64,000 nt of DNA from Arcobacteraceae bacterium (GCA_028375605.1 JAONGR010000001.1:1-64000), one strand, 5' to 3'. Positions 52,769-63,230 are shown, counted from the first letter of the stretch. The notes: a model not told the origin generated them from the letters alone. A program made the numbers and translations.

Positions 52769-52966
52769 ATGGAAGAGTTTACTGTATCAAAAGAAGAACT
52801 CCATGAGTTGTTTCAAAAAAAAACTTTAAAAGATACAAATAAGGGCTGGTATTTTAAAGACCAAGAGGTCGAAATAATTGCGATTCATACTATTGAAACA
52901 AAATATATTCAAGATATGATGAGAGCAGACTTTTATAAAATCAAACCAGCCGAATCATATCGCTAA
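52769..52966 (+). CDS. Small conserved hypothetical protein
   Basis: A 65-residue soluble protein 12 bp after tsaD, with AAAAGGGATATATA as ribosome site. Sequence is charged (EEFTVSKEELHELFQKK) and ends with MRADFYKIKPAESYR. No family recognised. The clear ribosome site and codon use suggest it is real and co-transcribed with tsaD. It is convergent with the permease gene 4 bp away. Confidence 0.55.
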   Translation: MEEFTVSKEELHELFQKKTLKDTNKGWYFKDQEVEIIAIHTIETKYIQDMMRADFYKIKPAESYR

Positions 52967-52970
52967 TATC

Positions 52971-53693
52971 CTAAAATATACTAACTATAAAACCAATTAT
53001 CAATTTTATTGCGAGTAATGACAAAAGTAATTTAATTATAAATACTAACCTTTTTCCATTTATTTTATTTCGTAATTTAGTTCCTAAATAAGAACCTACA
53101 ATAACCCCAATTACCATAACTAGAATAATATCTATATATTCAGAAAATTTAAACCCGAAATAGATAAATACAAACACCTTCATACTGTGTGTGATACTCA
53201 TAAGTAAAGCGGCAGTTGAGACTACTTTATCTTTATCTTCGTAGTCTTTTAAAAGTAAAGTAGTTGTTAATGGTCCAGTCGCACCCACAACTACGGATAA
53301 TCCAGATTGTAAAAAACCTATTAAGTAATAATTTTCATATTTTTTTATACTTTCATTAAAACTTTTTGACCATAACGATAATAAAATATAGAAACCAATA
53401 AATAATGGAATGTACTCAAATGAAATCATATCGAGAATAAAAGCTATTATACTTACCCCAATAATTGATCCTATTAAAAATTTTGGGACAACTTCAAATT
53501 GAATATGCTTATATCCGAAATAAGCTCGTGAGACATTACTAAACATCTGAGTAAACCCATGTATAGGGATAAGTGCGTGAATCGGTAAAAATGATGGAAG
53601 AATTGCAATCAGCATCAATCCTCCTCCCATACCAACAACACCTGCAATCAAGGATGTCAGTACGCTAAGAAAACCTAAAGTAATGATTTCCAT
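52971..53693 (-). CDS. TauE/SafE-family permease
   Basis: A 240-residue membrane protein with seven or eight helices. GVVGMGGGLMLIAILPSFLPIHALIPIHG near the N-terminus is the family's first repeat, and SVVVGATGPLTTTLLL the matching second one. TauE/SafE proteins move sulfite, sulfonates, thiosulfate or organic acids. No neighbouring gene indicates substrate; the adjacent RraA-like gene (12 bp gap, same strand) is probably co-transcribed and suggests carboxylate rather than sulfonate handling, weakly. Confidence 0.85.
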   Translation of the reverse strand: MEIITLGFLSVLTSLIAGVVGMGGGLMLIAILPSFLPIHALIPIHGFTQMFSNVSRAYFGYKHIQFEVVPKFLIGSIIGVSIIAFILDMISFEYIPLFIGFYILLSLWSKSFNESIKKYENYYLIGFLQSGLSVVVGATGPLTTTLLLKDYEDKDKVVSTAALLMSITHSMKVFVFIYFGFKFSEYIDIILVMVIGVIVGSYLGTKLRNKINGKRLVFIIKLLLSLLAIKLIIGFIVSIF

Positions 53694-53705
53694 ATTAACT
53701 ATAAG

Positions 53706-54308
53706 CTATTTATAAAAAGAGTCTATTTTGTTACGATGATTTTGAGCCCATTGCTCGAAGCCCATAGTATGTTCTTCGTCCATTTTAGTTTTTGTTTCCT
53801 CATATACATCTTCAGCTATATCTTTAGAAATAACAGCAACACCCTCTTCATCTGCAACTATAATATCACCAGGATTTACAGAAATTCCACCTGCTACAAT
53901 TGGAGTATTTAAAGGTAGAATTGCCTTTTTAGTCCCAGGCATAGGATGAACGCCTCTTCCAAAGATAGGAAATTTCATCTCTTTTACTTCACCAATATCT
54001 CGAACAACACCGTCGATAATAAATCCAGCAATACCAAGACCTTTGGCAATTGCACATACATTTCCTCCACTTACAGCATAGTCCATTGAGTTCGTTTGAG
54101 CTACGATAACTGAACCTTTGGGAGCTTCATAAATTGCTCTATGTAATGCTAGATTATCTCCATGTACCATATTTACAGTAAATGCTGGTCCTGATATACG
54201 TGGAATTTCACTCCAGAGTTCTTTTATTCCAGCATCCATAAAACTATCTCTTTTTATAGGTCCCGCATAATCGCATGGTGAAAAATCTGCAAATTTTTTA
54301 AAATCCAT
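53706..54308 (-). CDS. RraA-family protein
   Basis: A 200-residue protein of the RraA/4-hydroxy-4-methyl-2-oxoglutarate aldolase family. The signature IIDGVVRDIGEV (about 97-108) contains the Arg and Asp used for substrate and metal binding in the aldolases, and GDIIVADEEGVAVI is the conserved C-terminal block. Relatives either bind RNase E or act as oxaloacetate decarboxylase/aldolases. As Campylobacterota generally lack a typical RNase E, an enzymatic role seems more likely. Confidence 0.85.
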   Translation of the reverse strand: MDFKKFADFSPCDYAGPIKRDSFMDAGIKELWSEIPRISGPAFTVNMVHGDNLALHRAIYEAPKGSVIVAQTNSMDYAVSGGNVCAIAKGLGIAGFIIDGVVRDIGEVKEMKFPIFGRGVHPMPGTKKAILPLNTPIVAGGISVNPGDIIVADEEGVAVISKDIAEDVYEETKTKMDEEHTMGFEQWAQNHRNKIDSFYK

Positions 54309-54403
54309 CTTTACTCCTAAATATTTTTAAAAGTATTATACACAGTCAAAATAAATTAGTACTTGAAAATTAAAAAATAATGATTTGAAATAAAAATTAG
54401 ACA

Positions 54404-54429
54404 TAAAAAAAGCCCCTAACCAAGGGGCT
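54404..54429 (-). terminator. Terminator of the tRNA operon
   Basis: AGCCCC (54411-54416) and GGGGCT (54424-54429) pair around TAACCAA; on the minus strand the stem is followed by TTTTTTT (54404-54410). A textbook rho-independent terminator 31 bp after the tRNA-Leu gene. Confidence 0.92.
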
Positions 54430-54460
54430 AATTAAGATTACTATCAAGTAACTACACTAA

Positions 54461-54545
54461 TGGTGCGGATGAGAGGACTTGAACCTCCACGCCGTAAAGC
54501 ACCAGATCCTAAGTCTGGCGTGTATACCAATTTCACCACATCCGC
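54461..54545 (-). tRNA. tRNA-Leu (anticodon TAG)
   Basis: An 85-nt gene with encoded CCA (54461-54463). Acceptor GCGGATG pairs with CATCCGC; a long class II variable arm (GTGCTTTACGGC region) marks a Leu tRNA; the anticodon stem CCAGA/TCTGG holds loop CTTAGGA with anticodon TAG. Last gene of the operon. Confidence 0.95.
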
Positions 54546-54577
54546 ATATATAAATGTAGTTAATTGATAGTAATCAA

Positions 54578-54654
<77 letters not shown>

Positions 54655-54682
54655 ATTTTAATAAATTTACATATCTCTCTAA

Positions 54683-54760
54683 TGGGGTAAGTAACCGGGA
54701 TCGAACCGGCGACCTTCTGAACCACAACCAGACGCTCTAACCGACTGAGCTATACCTACC
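54683..54760 (-). tRNA. tRNA-His (anticodon GTG)
   Basis: A 78-nt gene with encoded CCA (54683-54685) and the extra 5' G typical of tRNA-His, opposite C73. Acceptor GTAGGTA pairs with TACTTAC with one G-T pair; anticodon loop TTGTGGT. Second gene of the operon. Confidence 0.95.
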
Positions 54761-54800
54761 ATAAGTAAATATAAATTTATCAAAAAGTTTTAAAAAAACA

Positions 54801-54878
54801 TGGTCGGAGTGAGAGGATTCGAACCTCCGACCCCCTGGTCCCAAACCAGGTGCGCTAACCAGGCTGCGCTACACTCCG
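54801..54878 (-). tRNA. tRNA-Pro (anticodon TGG)
   Basis: A 78-nt gene with encoded CCA (54801-54803). Acceptor CGGAGTG/CACTCCG; anticodon stem CCTGG/CCAGG with loop TTTGGGA and anticodon TGG; T loop GTTCGAATC. First gene of the operon, 37 bp downstream of a consensus promoter. Confidence 0.95.
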
Positions 54879-54915
54879 AACTAAACACTAAAGACATCGT
54901 CTTAATGTGGATGGA

Positions 54916-54944
54916 ATTATAATAGAAATCATTTTATTTGTCAA
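54916..54944 (-). promoter_or_regulatory. Perfect sigma-70 promoter of the tRNA operon
   Basis: On the minus strand, TTGACA (54939-54944), exactly 17 bp, then TATAAT (54916-54921). Both hexamers are fully consensus. It drives the Pro-His-Arg-Leu tRNA genes beginning at 54878. Confidence 0.9.
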
Positions 54945-55027
54945 GTATATTCCAAAAGAATTTTTAAATTTATTCAATATAGCGATAAACAAAGGGTTTA
55001 TAGCTATACCAAAAAATTATAGTTTTC

Positions 55028-55810
55028 TTAAAACTGAATTAATCCATCAATAGGTGAACTAGCAGTTGCATAAGCTTTTTTAGGAATTCTTCCAGCTTTA
55101 TATCCCAATCTTCCTGATATAACAGCTTGCTTAAATGCTTCTGCCATCATCATAGGATTTTGCGCTTGAGCTATAGCAGAATTAGCTAAAATACCATCTG
55201 CACCTAGTTCCATAGCAATCGCACCATCAGAAGCACAACCTAGCCCCGCATCAACAATTACAGGTATACTTACAGCATCTCTAATAAATGCAATATTATA
55301 TGGATTTTGTATACCAAGTCCTGAACCAATAGGTGCTGCCAATGGCATGATAGCATCAGCTCCTGCATCTTCTAATTTTTTAGCAATAATTGGATCATCG
55401 TTCGTATATGCCATAATTGTAAAACCATCTTTTTTTAATACTTCACAAGCCTTAATTGTTTCAATAACATCTGGATATAAAGTTTTTGCAGCATCACCAA
55501 TAACTTCTAGTTTAATAATATCAATTCCAGTAGCTTCTCTCATCAATCTAAATGTTGTAATAGCTTCTTCCGCTGTAAAACACCCTGCACTATTTGGAAG
55601 AAGTTTAATATTTGTGTCTTTAAAATAATCAAGTAGATTTTCTTCATTTGGATTTGTAATATTTACTCTTCTAATTGCAACCGTAATTAGCTCAGACCCC
55701 GATGCTATCGTAGCTTCTCTAGTCGTTTGAAAAGAATCATATTTTCCACTTCCTACAATTAATCTTGAGTTAAATTCATAGTTTCCTATTTTTAAAATGT
55801 TATCGTTCAT
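55028..55810 (-). CDS. thiG: Thiazole synthase
   Basis: TIM-barrel enzyme forming the thiazole phosphate of thiamine from DXP, dehydroglycine and ThiS thiocarboxylate. [10 protein letters not shown] opens the barrel; Schiff-base Lys100 lies in [25 protein letters not shown] and [25 protein letters not shown] are phosphate-binding blocks. 260 residues is normal. Other thi genes are not in the window and no TPP riboswitch is evident upstream. Confidence 0.97.
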   Translation of the reverse strand: MNDNILKIGNYEFNSRLIVGSGKYDSFQTTREATIASGSELITVAIRRVNITNPNEENLLDYFKDTNIKLLPNSAGCFTAEEAITTFRLMREATGIDIIKLEVIGDAAKTLYPDVIETIKACEVLKKDGFTIMAYTNDDPIIAKKLEDAGADAIMPLAAPIGSGLGIQNPYNIAFIRDAVSIPVIVDAGLGCASDGAIAMELGADGILANSAIAQAQNPMMMAEAFKQAVISGRLGYKAGRIPKKAYATASSPIDGLIQF

Positions 55811-55876
55811 TTTCGTCTATTTCCTTTTATTTATATTCATTATTGCTTAGTTTTACGTATGTTATCGAAATTATCT

Positions 55877-57256
55877 TTATAGTTTTTTAATCTCTTTAAC
55901 TAAATCTTGTGGAGACATTGAATAATTATTTCCATTATATTTTCTAGCTGCAATTGTGTGAGATAAGCTACCATTAATAGCTGCATCTAAAGGACTATAA
56001 CCTTGAGCTAATAAAGAACCAATTAGTCCACATAAAACATCTCCACTTCCACCTTTACTGAGTATTGATGTACCTAAACTATTGACATATCTTTTTTTAT
56101 TTTCAGATATAATTACATTTGTACCCTTTAAAAGTAGTACAACATTTTTATACTTTTTGGAGAATATTTCTACATATTTAAATCTATTGTTCTGTAATTC
56201 TTTTACACTTATATCAGCAAGATTGGTCATTTGTAAAAGAGAGCAAAACTCTTTAGGATGTGGTGTTATTACTATATTTTTTTGCTCTAAAATAGTGAGT
56301 ATATTTTCATCACTAAAAAGATCTGCATCTATAACTTTTGGTATCTCGTTCTCTAATAAAGATTTGTCGTATTTTGTACCAAGTCCCATACCAATAGATA
56401 ATGCAGTTGTATTTGATGGAATAATTTTATTTTGCATGATATAGTTAGGAACCCTTTTTATCTCTTTTGAAATAACAGTAATCAATCCACAACCAAAAGA
56501 AAACCCAGCATCAGCACATAATATTCCTGCTCCAACTTTATCCCCTATCACCACTGATAAATGTCCAAAAGTACCTTTATTTGATATCTTATTATCTCTC
56601 ATTGGAAGTTTTAGGTCTTTTTCTTCTAACAAAAAACAATTTGTTTTTGTTTCATAAAGTTTTCTTTGTATTCCTAAATCTGACACATTTATTTTTCCAA
56701 CATACTCTTTAGCAATATCAGTAAAAAGAGATCTTTTTAATGCACCCATTGTTATAGTAACATCAGCATAAAATGCCTCTTTACAAACCTGTCCTAGATA
56801 ATTTATACCGCTAGGTACATCACACGCAATCTTATGTCCGTCTATCATATTCATTTTTTTTATAATCGAGATAGATTCTTCATTTAAATCTCTATTTAAT
56901 CCAGAACCAAATAGGCAATCAACAACTACATCTGCTTTGTTCATTTTTGTGTTTATGTTAACATTTAATTTCTGAGCTCTTTTGAGTTGAAGAATTGCCA
57001 TTTCTGACTTAACACCATAAGGTAAATAAAGAGATACCTTGTATTTAGTATGTAATAATCTAGCCAATACAATACCATCCGCGCCATTATTTCCAGCACC
57101 ACAAACAATAAGTATTTTATCTTTTTTTATACAAATATTATTAATATAATTCATCATTGAAATACTTGCATTTTCCATCAATATATCTTCTGTTAAATCG
57201 AATTTATTACAACATCTTTTATCTAAACTATTTACTTCATTGTAGATATTTTGCAT
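55877..57256 (-). CDS. nnrD: Bifunctional NAD(P)H-hydrate epimerase/dehydratase
   Basis: Repairs hydrated NAD(P)H. I start at ATG 57256 (459 residues), which directly precedes the family opening NIYNEVNSLDKRC; a longer frame overlaps the upstream gene. The N-terminal epimerase (YjeF_N) contains VCGAGNNGADGIVLARLL and CDVPSGI. The C-terminal kinase-like dehydratase domain contains ITPHPKEFCSLL and KGGSGDVLCGLIGSLLAQG. Fusion of both activities is the normal bacterial arrangement. Confidence 0.93.
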   Translation of the reverse strand: MQNIYNEVNSLDKRCCNKFDLTEDILMENASISMMNYINNICIKKDKILIVCGAGNNGADGIVLARLLHTKYKVSLYLPYGVKSEMAILQLKRAQKLNVNINTKMNKADVVVDCLFGSGLNRDLNEESISIIKKMNMIDGHKIACDVPSGINYLGQVCKEAFYADVTITMGALKRSLFTDIAKEYVGKINVSDLGIQRKLYETKTNCFLLEEKDLKLPMRDNKISNKGTFGHLSVVIGDKVGAGILCADAGFSFGCGLITVISKEIKRVPNYIMQNKIIPSNTTALSIGMGLGTKYDKSLLENEIPKVIDADLFSDENILTILEQKNIVITPHPKEFCSLLQMTNLADISVKELQNNRFKYVEIFSKKYKNVVLLLKGTNVIISENKKRYVNSLGTSILSKGGSGDVLCGLIGSLLAQGYSPLDAAINGSLSHTIAARKYNGNNYSMSPQDLVKEIKKL

Positions 57257-57269
57257 TTTTACTTCTTTG

Positions 57270-57623
57270 TTATTTTTTTCGGAATTTCCATCCATTAGAT
57301 TCTAACACTTCAATAATCTTTTCTTTTTTATCACCTTGTATTTCAATCCATTCATCTTTAAGTGTGCCACCACAACCCAATTTTGATTTTAATAATTTCA
57401 AGAGATCTTTTTTTTCTTTCTCATCTATGTAAAAACGACCAACTAAAGTAACTGGTTTTCCTCGTCTTTTTTCAAAGGTAAATACTAACTGATGTACGTT
57501 TTTATTTATCTTTGCATTATTAGTATTACTGTGTACATCTGATTTTTTATGACTTTTTTTTGTTTCTTTTATCTTTTGCTTTTCCCAAACTTCACCATCA
57601 AGATTTGCACCCATTTCAAACAT
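57270..57623 (-). CDS. SUI1/YciH-type translation factor homologue
   Basis: A 117-residue protein whose C-terminal 80 residues form a SUI1 (eIF1-like) domain: FEKRRGKPVTLVGRF, then DLLKLLKSKLGCGGTLKDEWIEIQGD. Bacterial YciH proteins can influence start-codon selection. The N-terminal 35 residues are a basic linker. The stop codon is 13 bp before the nnrD start, so they are likely an operon. Confidence 0.92.
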   Translation of the reverse strand: MFEMGANLDGEVWEKQKIKETKKSHKKSDVHSNTNNAKINKNVHQLVFTFEKRRGKPVTLVGRFYIDEKEKKDLLKLLKSKLGCGGTLKDEWIEIQGDKKEKIIEVLESNGWKFRKK

Positions 57624-57652
57624 AATTTTTCCTATCGTAAATTTATAGATAT

Positions 57653-57691
57653 AAAAAAAGGGACCTTAGAGTCAAACTCTAAAATCCCTTT
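57653..57691 (-). terminator. Terminator downstream of trxA
   Basis: Two stacked perfect stems, AAAGGGA/TCCCTTT (57657-57663, 57685-57691) and TTAGAGT/ACTCTAA (57666-57672, 57676-57682), with 2-nt bulges; on the minus strand followed by a TTTTTTT run. It separates trxA from the YciH gene. Confidence 0.9.
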
Positions 57692-57716
57692 AAATACATA
57701 AGTTGTTTATTAAATA

Positions 57717-58034
57717 TTATAATAAACTGTTGATTTTATCAGCAAAAACTTGTTTTGAAGAAGCTCCAACCATAGTATCTACAATTTCACCGTCTTTCAT
57801 AAATACGATTGTAGGGATAGATCTAACACCAAATTGTGTACTTAGTTCTTGTTGCTCATCTGTATTTACTTTACAAATATTTGCTTTACCTTCAAATTCT
57901 TCAGCTAATTCTTCAATAACTGGAGCAATCATTCTACAAGGTCCACACCAAGGTGCCCAAAAGTCAACTAAAGATACACCTTCCTTAGTTGTAGCTTCAA
58001 AATTATCATTTGTTAACTCTATATATTTTCCCAT
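57717..58034 (-). CDS. trxA: Thioredoxin
   Basis: A 105-residue thioredoxin, dithiol reductant of the cytoplasm. Active site WAPWCGPC with Cys30 and Cys33; cis-proline loop RSIPTIVFM; the buried Asp24 in VDFWA. No extra domains. GGAAATAAT precedes ATG 58034. Own terminator, so a single-gene unit. Confidence 0.97.
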   Translation of the reverse strand: MGKYIELTNDNFEATTKEGVSLVDFWAPWCGPCRMIAPVIEELAEEFEGKANICKVNTDEQQELSTQFGVRSIPTIVFMKDGEIVDTMVGASSKQVFADKINSLL

Positions 58035-58165
58035 ATTATTTCCTTTTTATTTCTTAATATTACAAAAATTGTACTCTATTTCTTCTTTAATTAAACTTTG
58101 TATAACAAACTATAAATGATAATTTGGGTAAAATAGTTTAATTAAATTAAATATGGATAAGTATA

Positions 58166-60724
58166 ATGAATATTAGAAACGAATTTTTAGAATTTTTCAG
58201 CTCAAAACAACACAATATAATTAAAAGTGCTCCTCTTGTTCCAGATGATGCAACATTACTTTTTACAAATGCAGGGATGGTTCAATTTAAAGATATATTT
58301 ACAGGCGCTGTACCTGTACCAGAAGTTCCTCGTGCAACATCATGTCAACTGTGTGTACGTGCAGGTGGGAAACATAACGACTTAGAAAATGTAGGATATA
58401 CAGCACGACATCATACTCTTTTTGAAATGCTTGGAAATTTTTCGTTTGGTGACTATTTTAAAAAAGATGCTATTGCACATGCTTGGGAATTTATTACTAA
58501 AAATTTAGAATTACCTATAGATAAATTATGGGTAACTATTCATGATTCTGATGATGAAGCATACGACTTATGGCAAAAACATATCGCAGCTGATAGAATC
58601 ATTCGATTTGGAGATAAAGATAACTTCTGGTCTATGGGCGATACTGGTGCATGTGGTCCGTGTAGTGAAATATTTTATGACCAAGGTGAAGAAAACTTCA
58701 ATGGTCCAGAAGATAAAATGGGTGGAGAAGGTGATAGATTTTTAGAAATTTGGAATCTAGTATTCATGCAATACGAAAGAGATACAGAAGGAAAACTAAA
58801 TCCCTTACCTAAACCATCTATTGATACAGGGATGGGACTAGAAAGAGTTGTTGCCATTAAAGAAGGTGTTTTAAATAACTTTGATAGTAGTACCTTCCAA
58901 CCAATAATCAAAAAAATTGAAGAGATTTGTACTACAAATATTACAGATAAAAATATCGCTAGTTTTAGAGTAATTGCAGATCATGTTAGAACTGTTACAT
59001 TTATGCTATCTCAAGGTATATTGTTCGATAAAGTAAGTCGTGGTTATGTTGCAAGAAGAATTTTAAGACGGGCTGTAAGACATGGTTATTTATTAGGATT
59101 TAGAAAAGCATTTATGTCTGATATCATAGATACACTTTGTGAGATGATGAGTGATTTTTATCCTGAATTAAATGAGAAAAAAGATTTTATTCAAGAGCAA
59201 GTATTATTAGAAGAAGAAAGATTTTTTAAAACTATTTCAAGTGGAATGGAACTTTTTAATGCCGAACTTAAAAATACAAAACAAATTTTTTCTGGGGAAG
59301 TAGCATTTAATCTTTATGATACACACGGTTTTCCATTAGACTTAACAGAGGATATGTTAAGAGAGAAAAATTTAAAAGTTGATAATGAAACTTTTGATAC
59401 ATGTATGAATGCACAAAAAGCAAAAGCAAAGTCTGCATGGAAAGGAAGTGGCGATGACGCTTCAGCTGGTGATTTTAAAATTATATTAGATGAGATTAGT
59501 ATTAATGAATTTGTTGGATATACAAATATTAGAACAAGTTCAACTATTGCTGCACTTCTAGATGAAAACTTTAAAAAGGTATCACAACTAAATCCTAAAC
59601 AAATAGGATGGGTGATGCTAGATAAAACACCTTTTTATGCAACGAGTGGTGGTCAAAACGGTGATGTTGGTGCACTTGAAAATGGTGTAAACATTGCAAT
59701 TGTAAAAGAAACAAAAAAGCTGTTTAATTTAAATATTTCTCAAATAGAAATGACCGATTCTACTTTTAAAGTAGGCGAAACAGTAGAAGCTGTTGTAGTA
59801 AATAGAGGTGAAGTATCTAAACATCATAGTGCAACACACCTTCTTCAAAGTGCGTTAAGAATGGTACTAGGAGATACAGTATCGCAAGCAGGTAGTTTAA
59901 ATGATGACAAAAGATTACGATTTGACTTCACATATCCAAAAGCTATGTCTACAGTACAAATTGAAGAGGTTCAAGATTTAGTGAACTCTATGATTGCTAG
60001 AGGACTAGATGGAAGTGTTGAAGAGTTACCAATTGAGCAAGCAAAAACAAAAGGTGCTATTGCTATGTTTGGTGAGAAATATGGAGATAAAGTAAGAGTT
60101 GTTGAGTTTGGAGATGTGAGTGTTGAATTTTGTGGGGGTACACATGTTCAAAATACAGGACAAATTGGTAGTTTTTATATCACAAGTGAACGTGGAGTAA
60201 GTGCAGGAGTGAGAAGAATTGAAGCTGTTGTAGGATTAAGTGCTATTAACTACGTACAAGAAGCAATGAAAAAGCTATCTCTAGTAGAAACAGAAGTAAA
60301 AAATAAAGATATTATAGAGGGAATCTCTAAACTCAAAAAACAAATCAAAGAATTAAAAACTGAACTTAAAGATGCACATGAAAATGTAGCAACACCTCTA
60401 GAAGAGCTTGAGATTAATGGTGTAAAAGTAGTTGTAGATATTGTTGAAAATGGTGACATTAAAAAACTTGTTGATGATATGAAAAATGGTCATGATAAAC
60501 TAGCAACATTACTGCTCCAGGCAAAAGGAGACAAAGTAATGCTTGTCTCTGGAGTGAAAAATGCTTCAGTAAAAGCTGGTGATTGGATTAAAACTATTGC
60601 ACCTATTGTAGGTGGTGGTGGCGGTGGTCGACCAGACTTCGCACAAGCAGGTGGAAAAGATGCTAGTAAAATACAAGAAGCTAAAATAGCTGCTTTAGAT
60701 TATATAAAACAAGAATTAAATTAA
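58166..60724 (+). CDS. alaS: Alanyl-tRNA synthetase
   Basis: Charges tRNA-Ala. The class II catalytic core (about 1-240) has the [19 protein letters not shown] motif and GMGLERV motif 3. The editing domain has zinc-site residues HHSATHLL and the FCGGTHV block around 650. A coiled linker and C-Ala domain with [15 protein letters not shown] finish at 852 residues, a normal length. Divergent from trxA. Confidence 0.97.
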   Translation: MNIRNEFLEFFSSKQHNIIKSAPLVPDDATLLFTNAGMVQFKDIFTGAVPVPEVPRATSCQLCVRAGGKHNDLENVGYTARHHTLFEMLGNFSFGDYFKKDAIAHAWEFITKNLELPIDKLWVTIHDSDDEAYDLWQKHIAADRIIRFGDKDNFWSMGDTGACGPCSEIFYDQGEENFNGPEDKMGGEGDRFLEIWNLVFMQYERDTEGKLNPLPKPSIDTGMGLERVVAIKEGVLNNFDSSTFQPIIKKIEEICTTNITDKNIASFRVIADHVRTVTFMLSQGILFDKVSRGYVARRILRRAVRHGYLLGFRKAFMSDIIDTLCEMMSDFYPELNEKKDFIQEQVLLEEERFFKTISSGMELFNAELKNTKQIFSGEVAFNLYDTHGFPLDLTEDMLREKNLKVDNETFDTCMNAQKAKAKSAWKGSGDDASAGDFKIILDEISINEFVGYTNIRTSSTIAALLDENFKKVSQLNPKQIGWVMLDKTPFYATSGGQNGDVGALENGVNIAIVKETKKLFNLNISQIEMTDSTFKVGETVEAVVVNRGEVSKHHSATHLLQSALRMVLGDTVSQAGSLNDDKRLRFDFTYPKAMSTVQIEEVQDLVNSMIARGLDGSVEELPIEQAKTKGAIAMFGEKYGDKVRVVEFGDVSVEFCGGTHVQNTGQIGSFYITSERGVSAGVRRIEAVVGLSAINYVQEAMKKLSLVETEVKNKDIIEGISKLKKQIKELKTELKDAHENVATPLEELEINGVKVVVDIVENGDIKKLVDDMKNGHDKLATLLLQAKGDKVMLVSGVKNASVKAGDWIKTIAPIVGGGGGGRPDFAQAGGKDASKIQEAKIAALDYIKQELN

Positions 60725-60746
60725 ATTAATTCAATAATAGATAAAT

Positions 60747-62288
60747 ATGAAATATCTCTTATTTGTATTTATCTATACTTTACAGCTTTATTCTCTTGAT
60801 TTTAAAGTTGCCTCTTATAATGTAGAGAATTTTTTTGATCTATATTATGATAAAACCGAATATAAAGAATTTATTCCTCATACAAAATATTGGAATAAGA
60901 CTTCATTTAATAACAAACTAAACAATATATCTCGAACGATTAAAGATTTAGATGCAGATATTTTAGCACTACAAGAGATAGAATCTCAAAAAGTCATCGA
61001 TGCTATTTTAAAAAAAAATCAAAATTATAAATATTTTATTTTTCATAAAAACAAAAATACTGCAATTGGATTGGCTCTTTTAAGTAAATACAAAATTACT
61101 TCTAGTATACCTATTGTCGTTGATAAAAATGATATCTATTCAAGAGATATACTCAAAGTAAACCTTTTAATAGATAATAAACCACTGATTGTTTATGTGA
61201 ATCATTGGCGTTCTAAAAGAGCAAAAGAATCAAAACGAATAGTTTATGCAATGGCATTAAAAAAAGAACTTGATAAACAGCAAAACAACGACTACATAAT
61301 ATTGGGTGATTTAAACTCAAACTATAATGAATACCAAACTTTTAAATATGATAAAAAGCTCAATGATACATTTAATATTACAGGAATAAATCAAATCCTA
61401 AATACAACATATAATGGAAATTTAATCCGTAAAGTAGATACCATCACATTAAGAGAACAGGTGCATTTTAATACTTGGCTAGAAATATCAAAAAATAAAC
61501 GTTTTAGTACTAAATACAAAAATAACAACAATACACCAGATAATATACTATTATCCAAAGCTTTATTTGATAATAAAAATATTTCATACATAAATAATAG
61601 TTTTAATGTTTTTAAACCAAATTATCTTTTTAAAAAGAAAAGAATTTTTAGGTGGAATAAGTATAGAAATAATGGATATTCAGACCATCTACCTATCTAT
61701 GCCTATTTTTCAAGTAAAAGACAAAAATATGATTTTATAAAAAAGAAACCATTCCATCTAAATATAAATAATACAATAAATCATTTATATGAGGTAGAAC
61801 AAATATCAGACTATGAGCTAAAAAACGTTACTATTATCTATAAAGCAAAAAATATTATCATTGTTAAGCAAACTAAAAATGATAAAGCTATAATGCTTTA
61901 TAAGCCTTCTTTTGAGTTAAAAATAGGATTTAACTATGATTTTACTGTTGATAAAATTGATGAATACAATGGATTAAAAGAAATTAAAAATATTTCTAAT
62001 CTTAGTCTTAATTATCAAAGTAATAATTTTAAGGATTTCTATCTAGATGGAAGTTCAATAGACTTGAATAATGATAAATACCTTAATAATATTATATATA
62101 ATATTAAGGGAATTTATAAAAAAAGGCATCTCTATTTTGACAATAAAAAAATACGATTATATTTTAAAAAAGGGATAAAAAAACCAAAAGAGGGAGCAAC
62201 TATCTCTATATCTTCTGGTCATTTAAGTATTTATAAATCCTCTATACAAATTGTTTTATACAGAGAATTGGATTTTAAAACGTTATAA
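60747..62288 (+). CDS. Secreted EEP-family nuclease/phosphatase with C-terminal domain
   Basis: A 513-residue protein with signal peptide 1-16. Residues 18-325 are an endonuclease/exonuclease/phosphatase domain: FKVASYNVENFFD, ILALQEIE (metal Glu), YVNHWRSKRAKES, ILGDLNSNYNEY (Asp and Asn) and the terminal NNGYSDHLPIYAYF (Asp-His). Residues 330-513 are strand-rich with alternating Lys/Asn/Tyr and may be an OB-like module, unassigned. It probably degrades extracellular nucleic acid. Stop lies two bases from the convergent cheV stop with no visible terminator. Confidence 0.82.
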   Translation: MKYLLFVFIYTLQLYSLDFKVASYNVENFFDLYYDKTEYKEFIPHTKYWNKTSFNNKLNNISRTIKDLDADILALQEIESQKVIDAILKKNQNYKYFIFHKNKNTAIGLALLSKYKITSSIPIVVDKNDIYSRDILKVNLLIDNKPLIVYVNHWRSKRAKESKRIVYAMALKKELDKQQNNDYIILGDLNSNYNEYQTFKYDKKLNDTFNITGINQILNTTYNGNLIRKVDTITLREQVHFNTWLEISKNKRFSTKYKNNNNTPDNILLSKALFDNKNISYINNSFNVFKPNYLFKKKRIFRWNKYRNNGYSDHLPIYAYFSSKRQKYDFIKKKPFHLNINNTINHLYEVEQISDYELKNVTIIYKAKNIIIVKQTKNDKAIMLYKPSFELKIGFNYDFTVDKIDEYNGLKEIKNISNLSLNYQSNNFKDFYLDGSSIDLNNDKYLNNIIYNIKGIYKKRHLYFDNKKIRLYFKKGIKKPKEGATISISSGHLSIYKSSIQIVLYRELDFKTL

Positions 62289-62289
62289 T

Positions 62290-63204
62290 TTATTTAGTTC
62301 CTAAAACACTTGAAACAAGTCTATAAAGAGTAGGAATATCAGTTTTACCAACAAAACCATCAATACCAATTCTATTCATTTTATCTTTTACAGCATCTGT
62401 AGTCATACTTGAATTTACAACTACTGGGATATGAGCATATTTTGGATTATCTTTAATTGCTTTTGCAACTTGATATCCATCAGTACCAGGCATCTCAATA
62501 TCTGTAATAACTAAACCAACCGAACTTGGATCATCTATTTCCTCTAGTCTATCTAATAAATCACCACCATTAACAGACATAATAAAGTTAGCTTTTGCTT
62601 TTTTCATGAATTGACTCATTACTTCTCTAGCAACTGCACTATCTTCTGCAACAAGAATTATTTTTTCATCATTTACAGGGGCAGTAATATATCTGTCTAA
62701 ATCACTAGCATTGATATCAGTCCAACCAATATCAGATAAAAGTTGCTCGGCATTAAATACCGTACAAAGATTATCTTTATTATCAATCTCTACATAAGTT
62801 GTATAAGTAACTTTAGAGTTTTGGTTTTCTGAGTTAATAAGCTCAGCTGTTGTTTTCTCAACGATATTTACCATATCTTTTACTAAAAAACCAACTTGTT
62901 TATGATTAAATTCACAAAAAATAATCAGTTTGTATTCATCAACTGGTAAAGAGTTATATCCTAACCATTTATCAAGATTAATTAAAGTAATTGGTTCCCC
63001 TCTAATAGTTGCTATCCCTTGGATAACATCAGTATCTGATGGAGTATCTGTTATAGTTATCTCTTCTGTAATAATAAATGCTTTAATTTTTGCAATATTT
63101 ATAGCATACATCTCACCATGTCCAGTATAAAATACTGCCAGCTGTTGTACATTACGAAGGTGTGCTTGTGTTAACTGTTCTACACTATCACTAATTCCAC
63201 TCAT
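62290..63204 (-). CDS. cheV: Chemotaxis protein CheV (CheW-receiver fusion)
   Basis: Couples chemoreceptors to CheA and is phosphorylated by it. The CheW-like domain spans about 18-165 with ATIRGEPITLINLDKWLG; the receiver domain spans about 180-300 with acidic residues in VAEDSAVAR, phospho-acceptor Asp235 in ITDIEMPG and conserved Lys in FVGKTD. 304 residues is standard for a Campylobacterota CheV. Other che genes are not in the window. Confidence 0.96.
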   Translation of the reverse strand: MSGISDSVEQLTQAHLRNVQQLAVFYTGHGEMYAINIAKIKAFIITEEITITDTPSDTDVIQGIATIRGEPITLINLDKWLGYNSLPVDEYKLIIFCEFNHKQVGFLVKDMVNIVEKTTAELINSENQNSKVTYTTYVEIDNKDNLCTVFNAEQLLSDIGWTDINASDLDRYITAPVNDEKIILVAEDSAVAREVMSQFMKKAKANFIMSVNGGDLLDRLEEIDDPSSVGLVITDIEMPGTDGYQVAKAIKDNPKYAHIPVVVNSSMTTDAVKDKMNRIGIDGFVGKTDIPTLYRLVSSVLGTK

Positions 63205-63230
63205 ATAAATCCTTTTAGATTATCTTTAAA

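Noticed and set aside
53706-54308. Menaquinone methyltransferase annotation for the RraA-like protein
   Set aside because: This is a historic misannotation of the family; no SAM-binding motif is present.
55811-55876. TPP riboswitch upstream of thiG
   Set aside because: The gap is short, AT-rich and lacks the conserved CUGAGA and ACCUGA segments.
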